A stretch of 35,195 nucleotides of DNA, from NCBI GenBank assembly GCA_024400505.1, contig JAKSMP010000023.1:1-35195 (forward strand), given 5' to 3'. The translations under genes were made by a program, and so were the position numbers. This document shows positions 16,562 through 24,548 of the stretch, one piece after another (the stretch's first letter is position 1; every line of letters starts with the position of its first letter). The notes under the pieces were generated by a model. It saw only the letters and a program-made list of their open reading frames with translations. It searched no databases and was not told the DNA's origin. This stretch comes from Bacteroidales bacterium (GTDB lineage: Bacteria; Bacteroidota; Bacteroidia; Bacteroidales; P3).

Positions 16562-17902
16562 TTGGACTATATCATCAAAAATGGCACCGTGGTTAATGAA
16601 GGTGTTCTTGAAACTAAGGATATCTTTATTCAAGACGGCAAAATAGTGGCAGCAGACACTGCGATGAAAGATGCACAAATCTACGATGCACAAGGATGCT
16701 ATGTGCTCCCTGGCATTATCGACACCCATGTGCACTTCCGCGACCCTGGTTTTCCTGAGAAAGCGGACTTTGCTAGCGAGAGCCACGCTGCATTGGCAGG
16801 TGGTGTGACATCTATTATCGATATGCCCAACACCAAACCGCAAACCACCTCTTTGGCCGAATTGGAGCAGAAGGAACAGATAGCAGCCCAGAAAAGTGCC
16901 GTGAACTATGGGTTTATGGTGGGTGCCACAAATGACAACATACACGACCTGCTGGACCTACCCCTTGAGCGTTATGCCGCCATCAAACTATTTTTGGGCA
17001 GCAGCACTGGCAATATGCTGGTCAATCGTCCCCAAGCATTGGATCTGTTGTTCAAAGAGAGCAAAAAACTGATTGTAGCGCACTGTGAGAACGAGGACAT
17101 CATCGCAGCCAACACACGCAACTTCCAACTGGAATTTGCTGGCACTGACAGAGAAACTGCTGCATTACACCCTCAGATTCGCAACACAGAAGCCTGTTTC
17201 GTATCTACCTATAAAGCGATTGAACGCGCGCGCACATACGGCACTCGCCTCCATATAGCCCATATAAGCACAGCCACCGAACTGTCGTTGCTAAGCAACA
17301 AAGATCTGGCAGAAAAGAATATCACCGCTGAAGTAACCCCAAACCATCTCTGGTTCGACGACCGCGACTATGAGCAGCTTGGCAACCTCATCAAGTGCAA
17401 CCCTGCCATCAAGAGCAACGACGACCGACTAGGTCTGTGGGGAGGATTGATGGACGGATTGATTGATACGATTGCCACCGACCACGCCCCCCATACATTG
17501 GAAAGCAAACAACAGCGCTACTTCGACGCACCCGGTGGCATTCCCAGCATTCAACATTCGCTGCAAATGATGTTGGAGAGTTTCTTCAATCCTGCCGCAG
17601 TGGAACGCGACGACCACGACGAGGTTATAAAAGACTGGTTGCCTATGATTGTTACCAAGATGTGCCACAACCCTGCCACCATCTTTGGCATTGAGAACCG
17701 AGGTTTTATCCGCCCTGGATACTTTGCCGACTTGGTTATTCTGAAACCAGGCGACTGTCCCGTAACAAAAGATAATCTATTATATAAATGCGGATGGAGT
17801 CCGCTTGAAGGTCAAACTTTCCACACCCAGATATGCCAGGTTTTTCTCAACGGAATGCCTGCAGAAAAAGCAATGGCCCAACCTCTTACCTTTTGCCGCT
17901 AA
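16562..17902 (+). CDS. pyrC: Dihydroorotase (TTG start)
   Basis: This enzyme cyclises carbamoyl-aspartate to dihydroorotate in pyrimidine synthesis. The protein has 446 residues, typical of class I dihydroorotases. Zinc ligands and signatures are HVHFRDPG with His56 and His58, Lys142 in AIKLFLGSSTG (the likely carboxylated lysine region), AHCENED, HIAHIST, and the TDHAPH active-site Asp/His. There is no in-frame ATG: the frame is closed by TAA at 16547-16549, and only four codons separate this stop from the TTG at 16562. That TTG gives the expected N-terminus DYIIKNGTVVNEG, so initiation at TTG is the best reading. The next gene starts 10 bases after the stop. Confidence 0.93.
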   Translation: MDYIIKNGTVVNEGVLETKDIFIQDGKIVAADTAMKDAQIYDAQGCYVLPGIIDTHVHFRDPGFPEKADFASESHAALAGGVTSIIDMPNTKPQTTSLAELEQKEQIAAQKSAVNYGFMVGATNDNIHDLLDLPLERYAAIKLFLGSSTGNMLVNRPQALDLLFKESKKLIVAHCENEDIIAANTRNFQLEFAGTDRETAALHPQIRNTEACFVSTYKAIERARTYGTRLHIAHISTATELSLLSNKDLAEKNITAEVTPNHLWFDDRDYEQLGNLIKCNPAIKSNDDRLGLWGGLMDGLIDTIATDHAPHTLESKQQRYFDAPGGIPSIQHSLQMMLESFFNPAAVERDDHDEVIKDWLPMIVTKMCHNPATIFGIENRGFIRPGYFADLVILKPGDCPVTKDNLLYKCGWSPLEGQTFHTQICQVFLNGMPAEKAMAQPLTFCR

Positions 17903-17911
17903 ATATAACAA

Positions 17912-18745
17912 ATGAAGAAAACTATCTATACAATATTGCTCTTTAGCATCACCTTAGTGAGCTTGACTGGCTGCAATAGAGGAAATGCCAAACTCCGCAA
18001 ACTCATCGACCAGTTGAACAATGAATGTCCCATACCGCTGGGTACTATGGGCTCAATGACAGGAGCTGAATACACCGGCCACACTGTTTATTTTCATTAT
18101 AACATTGTGAACCAATTGGACTTGGACAGGATTTCCGAAAACTACGACCAATTGCAAATGCACGATTTGCTGCTGGAGTCATACGAATCCAACACCGAGG
18201 AGAGTTTTGTGAGAATAATGGAAGCCCTTGTCGAAGCTAAGGTAAATCTGAATGTAGTATTCCACAAAGTAGATGAAATGGACGACCCCTCGCGCAATTC
18301 ATTCTTCCGCCAAAGCCACCATGAGGAAACCCTTTCTGTAGTCTTCACCTGGGAAGAATTGTCATATCACATGCCCCACTACAACCAGGATGCAAATCGT
18401 GCTTTGGAATCGTTGCTACACACCACCGAGCTCCAGCTTCCCTTGTCCATGGGGGATGGCGTGGTTTGTAACCGAGTGAGTCTTGACGACGAGTACTTCA
18501 CCTACATACTGGACTGCGATGAAAGCAAAATCAGTATCAATGAGATGCAAATGTCCATCACCGAGAACTACGATGCCATGCTTGAAATGATACTCACCAG
18601 CGAAGACCCCACAATGATCAACCTCATCGAACTCCTGTCCAGCACTGGCCACTCTTTACGGTATCTCTACGTAGGCCACCACAGTGGCAAAGAGGCAGCA
18701 TTCATTATCGACAACAGAACATTAACCGATTATTATAATAAATAG
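17912..18745 (+). CDS. Lipoprotein of unknown function
   Basis: A 277-residue protein with an N-terminal lipoprotein signal: a basic MKKT start, a hydrophobic core, and the lipobox LTGC with Cys21 followed by Asn-Arg. It is therefore probably anchored in the outer or inner membrane. The mature part is acidic and mixed alpha/beta, with no repeat or motif that I recognise. It starts 10 bases after pyrC and ends 13 bases before the PepSY-like gene, so the three are probably co-transcribed. The close pairing with another exported protein suggests an envelope role. No function is assigned. Confidence 0.75.
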   Translation: MKKTIYTILLFSITLVSLTGCNRGNAKLRKLIDQLNNECPIPLGTMGSMTGAEYTGHTVYFHYNIVNQLDLDRISENYDQLQMHDLLLESYESNTEESFVRIMEALVEAKVNLNVVFHKVDEMDDPSRNSFFRQSHHEETLSVVFTWEELSYHMPHYNQDANRALESLLHTTELQLPLSMGDGVVCNRVSLDDEYFTYILDCDESKISINEMQMSITENYDAMLEMILTSEDPTMINLIELLSSTGHSLRYLYVGHHSGKEAAFIIDNRTLTDYYNK

Positions 18746-18758
18746 AAATAATACCATT

Positions 18759-19187
18759 ATGAAGAAAGTCATTTTGTCTTTTTTGTTTGCCACCATACTT
18801 TTGGTCGGCTCCGCCAACGCTCAAAGCAAGAAGCGCGTAATTGATCCTGACAACCTGCCCAAAGTGGCCACTCAACTAATAGAAAAACACTGGCCATCCT
18901 GCGCCATTGACAACGCTTTCATCAAAGGCAAAGAATACGAAGCACTTCTCACCGACGGCACTATTATCCAGTTCGACTCAAAGGGTGTATGGAAAGAGAT
19001 GAAATGCACCGATGGTCTGCCTGTCACCTTGGTGCCTGTTTATATCACCCGCTACATCGTCAACCGCTATCCCAAACAGCTGATTATCGATTGCGAGAAA
19101 ATGAAAGGCGGCTATGAGGTAATGATCACCAACGGACTGAAGATTCAATTTGACCTCAAGGGCAACGTGACCCACGTGGACGAATAA
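18759..19187 (+). CDS. PepSY-like (PF11396-type) small exported protein
   Basis: A 142-residue protein with a signal peptide (MKKVILSFLFATILLVGSANA). The mature part contains two similar segments, LPKVATQLIEKHWPSCAID...KEYEALLTDGTIIQFDSKG and ITRYIVNRYPKQLIID...GGYEVMITNGLKIQFDLKG. These match the duplicated helix-then-hairpin PepSY-like fold common in Bacteroidetes periplasmic proteins. Its function in the family is unknown; inhibitor or calcium/ligand binding has been suggested for PepSY folds. It is 13 bases downstream of the lipoprotein gene. Downstream lies a non-functional ATP-grasp remnant in the same frame. Confidence 0.85.
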   Translation: MKKVILSFLFATILLVGSANAQSKKRVIDPDNLPKVATQLIEKHWPSCAIDNAFIKGKEYEALLTDGTIIQFDSKGVWKEMKCTDGLPVTLVPVYITRYIVNRYPKQLIIDCEKMKGGYEVMITNGLKIQFDLKGNVTHVDE

Positions 19188-19350
19188 TCGCCAAACAAGG
19201 TACATTCATTCTACTATTTCAGCAGTGTAGGATACGATATCGCCATCACACCCAATGGGCCAGTGATTGTAGAAATCAATACCGGAGTGGGAATTGATGC
19301 TTCACAGATAGGAAAGGCAAAAGGCCTGGCAGACGTATTCCTCCATTCAT
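19188..19350 (+). pseudogene. Decayed C-terminal tail of an ATP-grasp protein
   Basis: After the stop of the PepSY-like gene the same frame stays open for 53 codons to a TAA at 19348-19350, with no ATG. The last part reads YDIAITPNGPVIVEINTG followed by a helix. This resembles the metal-binding strand of ATP-grasp ligases (compare TPDGPVLIEGNTGWG in sugar-transfer-associated ATP-grasp proteins). The rest of such a protein (about 300 residues) is absent upstream. I read it as the surviving 3' end of a deleted gene that still precedes its terminator. Confidence 0.6.
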
Positions 19351-19360
19351 AACGAAAAAT

Positions 19361-19384
19361 AAAAGCCGCCTAAGGGCGGCTTTT
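19361..19384 (+). terminator. Intrinsic terminator for the plus-strand genes
   Basis: aaaagccgcc at 19361-19370 pairs with ggcggctttt at 19375-19384 around a 4-base loop, and is followed by another T. It is also T-ended on the minus strand. Confidence 0.9.
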
Positions 19385-19398
19385 TAGTGCAAAATAAA

Positions 19399-19425
19399 AG
19401 GGTCGCCTTACTATAAGGCGACCCT
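19399..19425 (-). terminator. Intrinsic terminator for the ADP-forming acyl-CoA synthetase
   Basis: A 12-bp perfect stem, 19399-19410 with 19414-19425, and a 3-base loop. On the minus strand it is followed by TTTTATTTTG. It lies 18 bases after the minus-strand stop codon and back to back with the plus-strand terminator. Confidence 0.88.
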
Positions 19426-19443
19426 AATATTATTATAGGGAGA

Positions 19444-21516
19444 TTATTTCTCCAAACGGATACGAGCGTCAACAGCGGTGACATAGCGAGGATTGCCAAG
19501 GAGAGGATTGAGGTCCATCTCAGCAATTTCGGGAGCAGCCTGAACGAGAGCACTCACGCGAGCAATCTGATCGGCATAGAGGTCGATATTGACAGCTTCC
19601 TGACCGCGTACACCCTGAAGAATCTTGTAGCCACGCAGCTTGGTGAGCATCTCCTTAGCTTCGGCAGCGGTGATAGGAGCCAGAGCACTCTGAACATCCT
19701 TCAGCACCTCAATGAAGATACCGCCAAGACCGAAGAAGATCTGATGGCCAAACTTCTCGTCCTTGATAGCTCCGATGTAAACATCGGTACCATCCAGCAT
19801 GGGGTACATCTCCACAGCGTAGGTCTCGGGGATGACGATAAGGCGGTTGAATTCCTTAGCCACGGTCTCAAGGTCTTTCACACCGAGGGTAACACCACCC
19901 ACATCGCTCTTGTGCAGAGGACCAACAACCTTCATCACCAGAGGTACATCCTTGGAGCAGCCAACTTCCTTAGCGAAAGCAATAGCGTCTTCTTCCTTGG
20001 ACACCTCAACGGACTTCTTGCGGCTGATGCCGGCAGCATCGAGGAGTTCGTTATAGTCGGCAATCTCCATGTAGCCGCTCTTGCAGCGGTCAACAGTAGC
20101 ACGGATGCGAGCCACGTCGATAGCGGGCTGCTCAACATTCTCGGGCTGAGGTTTGGGGGTGTTGCACACTTTGCAGATAGCATTGCCAAGCACGCACTCC
20201 TCGGGGAAGTTGATGCGGCCCTTGGCAATAAATTCCTCAATTTCTTCCTTTACATTGATGATAGAAGGCAGCACGGGGAAAATGGGTTTCTTGCAAGTCT
20301 TCATCTTCTCATCCAACAGGTCATAAACTTCCTTGTTGGAGAAAAGTCCGGGAGAGCCGAAAATCACCACAGAGAAATCGATATCGTCATATTCATTCTC
20401 AACGGTGTCGATGATATAGCCAAGCTGCTCGGCAGTACCAGTGGCCAAGAAGTCGATGGGGTTGCCAACGGAGGAACCGCCAAAGAGCTTGCTCAGCAGA
20501 GCGGGGCTAGCAGGATGGTCCTTCAGGCTGGGCACTTCCATGCCACCATTGGAGAGAACATCGGTGAGCATAACTGCGGGGCCACCGGCGTGGGTGATAA
20601 CGGCGCAACGCTTGCCTTTGAGCTCGGGGTGCATGAATACGGAGCACACAGTGGTGAGTTCCTGACGGTTTTGGCAGCGGACGATACCAGCTTTCTGGAA
20701 CAAAGCATCAACAGCAGCATCGTTGGTGGCCAAAGCGCCAGTGTGGCTAGAAGCAGCACGGCTACCGGCAGCAGAACCGCCCGACTTGATAGCAGCGATA
20801 TGGCAGCCTTTGTTGATGAGGCTGCGGCTGTGCTTGAGCAGACGCTGAGGATCGCCAATCTTTTCCATGTAAAGCATAATCACATGACTTGAGGTCTCGG
20901 GGTTGAAAGTCAGGTCAAGATGTTCGAGCACATCTTCAATACCCAGCTGAGCGCTGTTGCCAACAGCCCAAACGCTGTTGAACTTCAAGCCGTTGCTCAT
21001 ACCATATTCTTTGATGAATACGGCGGTAGCACCGGAACCAGTGATGAAATCAACACCCTTGGGGTCGAGGGCAGGAATAGGAGTATCGAAACAGCCAGCA
21101 TAGTTGGTGTTGAGGAAGCCGGTGCAGTTGGGGCCAATCAAAGAGCCGCCTACAGCGTTAATAGCGTCCACAATATGCTTTTCGATAGCAGCACCTTCAG
21201 CATTCTCCTCGGAGAAACCGGCGCTGATGATGATGAAGCCCTTGGTGCCCTTCTGCTGAGTGAGCACATCAACAGTCTGTGAGCAGAATTTAGCGGCGAT
21301 GCAAAGGAGAGCGCAATCCACCTGGGGCAGATCTTCCACCTTGGCATAGCACTTCACGCCCTGCACTTCGGACTCTTTGGGATTTACGGCATAGATTTGA
21401 CCCTTGAAATTGCTATCAAGCAAGTTCTTCAAAGCCTTTCCACCAGGCTTGTGGATATCGGAGGAAGCACCGCAGATAACGATGCTTTTGGGATTGAGAA
21501 GTTCGTTACAAATCAT
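19444..21516 (-). CDS. ADP-forming acetate/acyl-CoA ligase (fused alpha-beta)
   Basis: The enzyme converts acyl-CoA, ADP and phosphate to free acid, CoA and ATP, so it makes ATP during acetate formation in anaerobes. I chose the ATG at 21516, which gives 690 residues starting MICNELLNPKSIVICGASS; an upstream in-frame ATG at 21612 adds 32 Lys/Arg/Pro-rich residues not expected in the family. Order: CoA-binding Rossmann domain (about 1-130), two succinyl-CoA-synthetase-like domains with the phosphorylated His258 in SSHTGALATNDAA, then an ATP-grasp domain (from about 470) containing LVMKVVGPLHKSDVGGV and the terminal MDLNPLLGNP. Family length for the fused form is about 690-700. pepD lies upstream on the same strand. 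The substrate range is not determinable. Confidence 0.93.
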   Translation of the reverse strand: MICNELLNPKSIVICGASSDIHKPGGKALKNLLDSNFKGQIYAVNPKESEVQGVKCYAKVEDLPQVDCALLCIAAKFCSQTVDVLTQQKGTKGFIIISAGFSEENAEGAAIEKHIVDAINAVGGSLIGPNCTGFLNTNYAGCFDTPIPALDPKGVDFITGSGATAVFIKEYGMSNGLKFNSVWAVGNSAQLGIEDVLEHLDLTFNPETSSHVIMLYMEKIGDPQRLLKHSRSLINKGCHIAAIKSGGSAAGSRAASSHTGALATNDAAVDALFQKAGIVRCQNRQELTTVCSVFMHPELKGKRCAVITHAGGPAVMLTDVLSNGGMEVPSLKDHPASPALLSKLFGGSSVGNPIDFLATGTAEQLGYIIDTVENEYDDIDFSVVIFGSPGLFSNKEVYDLLDEKMKTCKKPIFPVLPSIINVKEEIEEFIAKGRINFPEECVLGNAICKVCNTPKPQPENVEQPAIDVARIRATVDRCKSGYMEIADYNELLDAAGISRKKSVEVSKEEDAIAFAKEVGCSKDVPLVMKVVGPLHKSDVGGVTLGVKDLETVAKEFNRLIVIPETYAVEMYPMLDGTDVYIGAIKDEKFGHQIFFGLGGIFIEVLKDVQSALAPITAAEAKEMLTKLRGYKILQGVRGQEAVNIDLYADQIARVSALVQAAPEIAEMDLNPLLGNPRYVTAVDARIRLEK

Positions 21517-21559
21517 TGTATTATTGTTTGGAGTTTTGATGTCTTGAGGTTTTGAAGTA

Positions 21560-21651
21560 GCGAAGTTTTGGCGTTTGCGAGTTGCAAGTGAAGGAAAAGA
21601 TCTATCCATCAATTAACCCAGATAGGGTTCACAAAGCATCCAAAACTTCGC
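21560..21651. repeat. Long-range inverted repeat upstream of the acyl-CoA ligase
   Basis: Perfect 12-bp inverted repeat: gcgaagttttgg at 21560-21571 and ccaaaacttcgc at 21640-21651, with a 68-base spacer. The spacer contains a small aaccc/gggtt palindrome. It lies between pepD and the next minus-strand gene, like the inverted repeats at 7712 and 33980, but with a different sequence. Confidence 0.7.
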
Positions 21652-21665
21652 CAACATCTTAACTT

Positions 21666-23120
21666 TTATTTAATCACGGGCATAGAAGCCAGGGCTTCAA
21701 CCAAATATTCGAAGAAGAGCTTGGTGCTATCAATGTTCACGCGCTCATCGGGGCTGTGAGGGCTGTTGAGGGTGGGACCGAAGGAAATCATTTCCATCTC
21801 GGGATATTTGCCACCGAGCAAACCACACTCCAAGCCGGCATGGATAGCCATCACTTTGGGCTCTTTGTTGTACATGCGCTGATAAGTCTCGCGCATGCTC
21901 TTCAGCAGGCCGCTCTGCATGTTGGGTTTCCAACCGGGATAAGCGCCAGAGAGGAAGCATTTGCCGCCGCACATCTCAGCGATGCACACAAGGCGTTCAG
22001 CCAAAGCATCCTTTGCGGTGTCCACGCTGGAGCGGAGGAGCGCCTTGAGGGTGAAGAATTTGGGAGTGGTCTTGGCAATGGCCAGGTTGAGGGATGTTTC
22101 AACCAGGTCTTCCATATCATTGCTCATGCGCTGCACACCATTGGGGCAAACCATCATGAAGTTGATAATCTTCTGGGTATCGGCGTCGCAAATCACGTTG
22201 CGGGTGATACGCACATTCTCCACATTGTAGCAGAAATCGGGTTCCACCGAGGACAATTCTTTCTTCACCCAGCCATAAACCTTCTCGAATTCCTGCAAGA
22301 TGCAATCCTTATGAGCCTTGGGCATAGCAAAAACCACCTCTGCGTCGCGAGGGATAGCGTTGCGCATATTGCCGCCTTCAACGCTGATGAGACGGATGCC
22401 GCACTCAGCCACCCAGCGGAGCATACGGAACATAATCTTATTGGCGTTAGCACGGCCGGTGTTGATTTCCATACCGCTGTGGCCGCCTTTGAGGCCGCCG
22501 ATGGTAAGTTTCACAGCGCAATAGTCCTTGGGGGTAGGCTCCATGTTGATGGGGAGCTGGATGGTGGCGTCGATACCGCCGGCACAACCCACATACAATT
22601 CACCCTCGGTCTCGCTATCGAGGTTGAGGAGATATCTACCCTTCAGTTCGCCAGCCTTCAGGCCAAAAGCGCCAGTCATGCCAGTTTCCTCATCGGTGGT
22701 GATGAGCACCTCGAGGGGGCCATGCTTGATGGTGCTGCTTTCCAGCACTGCCATAGCGGCAGCCACACCCATGCCGTTGTCGGCGCCCAAGGTTGTGTCG
22801 CAGGCATACACCCAGCCGTCCACAATCTTAGTCTCGATGGGGTCTTTCAGGAAGTCGTGCTGTTTGCCAGCGCGAGCCTGAGGCACCATGTCCATGTGAG
22901 CCTGCAGCACCACAGGAGCCAAATTCTCCAAACCCTTAGTAGCGGGTTTCGACATAATCACATTGCCTACCTTATCCACACGGCAATCAATTTTGTGCTC
23001 TGCAGCCCATTTTACAAGAAACTCGCGCACAACCTCTTCGTGTTTGGAGGGACGAGGGCAACGAGTGAGGAGATAGAAATTCTCCCACAGTGCTTTTGGT
23101 TCTAAATCTCTAATAGTCAT
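21666..23120 (-). CDS. pepD: Aminoacyl-histidine dipeptidase (cytosol non-specific dipeptidase)
   Basis: An M20C zinc peptidase that cleaves dipeptides such as Xaa-His in the cytoplasm. It has 484 residues, as usual for the family. Metal-site residues are visible in order: AHMD with His75 and Asp77, GADNG with Asp114, and DEETG with the catalytic Glu144 and metal-bridging Glu145. Further marks are LNLDSETEGELYVGCAGG, the lid domain beginning with GGLKGGHSGMEI, and the C-terminal GPTLNSPHSPDE with the last His ligand region. It begins MTIRDLEPKALWENF, matching family N-termini. A near-consensus -7 box lies at 23157-23164. The acyl-CoA ligase follows 149 bases downstream. Confidence 0.96.
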   Translation of the reverse strand: MTIRDLEPKALWENFYLLTRCPRPSKHEEVVREFLVKWAAEHKIDCRVDKVGNVIMSKPATKGLENLAPVVLQAHMDMVPQARAGKQHDFLKDPIETKIVDGWVYACDTTLGADNGMGVAAAMAVLESSTIKHGPLEVLITTDEETGMTGAFGLKAGELKGRYLLNLDSETEGELYVGCAGGIDATIQLPINMEPTPKDYCAVKLTIGGLKGGHSGMEINTGRANANKIMFRMLRWVAECGIRLISVEGGNMRNAIPRDAEVVFAMPKAHKDCILQEFEKVYGWVKKELSSVEPDFCYNVENVRITRNVICDADTQKIINFMMVCPNGVQRMSNDMEDLVETSLNLAIAKTTPKFFTLKALLRSSVDTAKDALAERLVCIAEMCGGKCFLSGAYPGWKPNMQSGLLKSMRETYQRMYNKEPKVMAIHAGLECGLLGGKYPEMEMISFGPTLNSPHSPDERVNIDSTKLFFEYLVEALASMPVIK

Positions 23121-23156
23121 AATATTGCTATATTTAATTATTATTATTCTTTTCTG

Positions 23157-23164
23157 CGAAGATA
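23157..23164 (-). promoter_or_regulatory. Predicted -7 box of pepD
   Basis: The minus strand reads TATCTTCG, one mismatch from TAnnTTTG, 36 bases before the pepD start. The rest of the gap is AT-rich. Confidence 0.45.
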
Positions 23165-23313
23165 CGAATAATATTTGGAATAAGCAGTTATTTTATTAAA
23201 ATATTTTAATTATGAATCTAAATATTATATCATTCTCCATTACAGCCCAGCCCCTGCAAAGCAGGCAGTATCCAACACCTGCTGCAGGCGTCAACACATT
23301 GGCCGCCATGCTT

Positions 23314-23625
23314 CTACGAGTGATTCACCCGCTTGCGCAATTGGGCTTGATCTCTGCGGGGCATCACCTCTCTAAACTTGGCTTCATCTTTCAAGTCCTT
23401 CAGCATAGGCCCGCTAGTCCACACCACTTTCACATCGGTGATATACTTTGCCTTGAAATCTTTGGGGTCATCCACTCCCTCTGACGACAGCTGCAAGCCC
23501 AACTCACCCAACCCCACCCGCTTGCCCTCCATCAGCTGCTCTCTCTCACATTCCACCAGCATACTCAACACAGCCTTAATCACCGCCCCCCACCCTATTG
23601 GCCTGCCGTATCCCGCATAATTCAT
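23314..23625 (-). pseudogene. Degraded HU-like DNA-binding protein gene (PF18291 type)
   Basis: The minus-strand frame has about 100 residues. From AVIKAVLSMLVE through EGKRVGLGELG, LSSEGVDDPKDFKAKYI and VKVVWTSGPMLKDL it matches the C-terminal two thirds of the Bacteroidetes HU-like family (HU domain with the arm motif GKRVRLGELG). The expected 50 or so N-terminal residues (basic strand and first helix) are missing: only about a dozen residues precede the second helix, and upstream frames are broken by stops. I therefore call it a remnant with an internal or 5' deletion. A truncated but expressed protein is possible. Confidence 0.55.
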
Positions 23626-23751
23626 AATTGCTCAACGCATTACTATTACCCATGCTAAAGCTCTGCACGCCCACATCAGCAAGCCAATATAGCTTCAACC
23701 CCAGCCCCAACAGTCGATTTCCCGAACCCATTAGCATGCCTTTGCGCATCG

Positions 23752-23818
23752 CATCTTAGATGCATCACGCCGCACATCTTAGATGCATCACGCCGCACAT
23801 CTTAGATGCACACGCCAC
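23752..23818. repeat. 23-bp tandem repeat, about 2.9 copies
   Basis: catcttagatgcatcacgcc-gca occurs at 23752-23774 and 23775-23797. A third, slightly shortened copy starts at 23798. Each unit contains the palindrome gatgcatc, except the third, which is broken. No spacer is present. Confidence 0.85.
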
Positions 23819-24205
23819 ATCCTCTATTACCCTCTTGCCCAAAGGCTAATAATCGCCTTGTCTGTATCATTCTCTATGCTTTCGCGCACCAATAGCCTGG
23901 CTAACAGCCAACTGACACTAGCAGCTATACAGCCACCATACAACCACCCTACTTGCGCCATACTTGCGCCGTGCTTTCGCTTAGGTGCCTCTTGCAACTA
24001 TACAATAACAGCCCCCCCTTGCCAAAACAAGAAAAAAACATATAAAATGGCACTATCAGCCAATGCCCATAAACAGCAAAACCCCATCCCTAAAAAAGCA
24101 AATAACATTTTTTAACACAATCATAAAACAATAATAATCAAACTATTCAACAATCATTAACAATAATTAAAAATAAAATCAGACCAACAAATAAAAAAAT
24201 GAACG

Positions 24206-24213
24206 TATATTTG
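24206..24213 (+). promoter_or_regulatory. Predicted -7 box for the small-protein/lipoprotein pair
   Basis: tatatttg matches TAnnTTTG, 71 bases before the GTG at 24284, inside a very AT-rich leader. Confidence 0.5.
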
Positions 24214-24283
24214 CACGTTTGTTTTTTATCGTAAAGCAACAGCATTATATTAATTCAACAATATATAAACAACATTATCAAAA

Positions 24284-24481
24284 GTGAAAAAAGAATTGAA
24301 AAAAGTTTATTCAAAACCTACAATCAAAGTAGTGTCATTCAACATTGAAAAAGGATTCGCAGGATCGATTACCATGGAAACGCTCCCAATCGAACCCAGC
24401 ACCATTGCCTATGAGCGCGACGCCTCTGGCAACAACTGGGGATGGGGCTGGAACACCGTAACCAACAATAATGGTGAATAA
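24284..24481 (+). CDS. Small protein with KPxIxVVxFxxExGFAGS motif (GTG start)
   Basis: A 65-residue protein, read from a GTG codon. The N-terminus is basic (KKELKKVYSKPTIKVVSF), followed by NIEKGFAGSI and a polar, Trp-rich tail (NNWGWGWNTV). I know this pattern, from memory and unchecked, as a class of short Bacteroidales proteins encoded directly before fimbrillin-like or GLUG-repeat lipoproteins; their role is unknown. No signal peptide or transmembrane segment is evident. It ends 67 bases before the next lipoprotein start and follows the predicted promoter at 24206, so the pair is probably one transcript. It could be a precursor or leader peptide, but nothing shows that directly. Confidence 0.65.
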   Translation: MKKELKKVYSKPTIKVVSFNIEKGFAGSITMETLPIEPSTIAYERDASGNNWGWGWNTVTNNNGE

Positions 24482-24548
24482 CCTAGTTCCCGACTATTTA
24501 AACCGGATGGATACTTTGAAAGTATTACCCAAAACAAAATCTCACGAT

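Larger units (their letters stand above)
23165..24205. other. Gene-poor stretch of about 1 kb
   Basis: No intact gene is supported between pepD and the promoter at 24206. The left part holds short G/C palindromes (around 23250-23290) and a degraded HU-like gene on the minus strand. The middle holds a 23-bp tandem repeat. The rest to about 24030 is C-rich on the plus strand with small duplications, for example tacttgcgcc twice at 23950-23970. The part after 24100 is strongly AT-rich leader sequence. It looks like decayed coding sequence. Confidence 0.7.

Noticed and set aside
19744-20892. Plus-strand open frame opposite the acyl-CoA ligase
   Set aside because: Its composition is that of an antisense shadow, and the minus strand carries a complete recognisable enzyme.
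21756-23105. 449-residue plus-strand open frame opposite pepD
   Set aside because: It is a His-rich antisense shadow; the minus-strand frame has all M20 zinc-site residues.
23752-23818. CRISPR array
   Set aside because: Units are tandem without spacers and there are fewer than three full copies; no cas genes are present.
23165-24283. tRNA or other structured RNA in the gene-poor stretch
   Set aside because: I found no cloverleaf arms, T-loop signature or known riboswitch core; only short palindromes and repeats are present.
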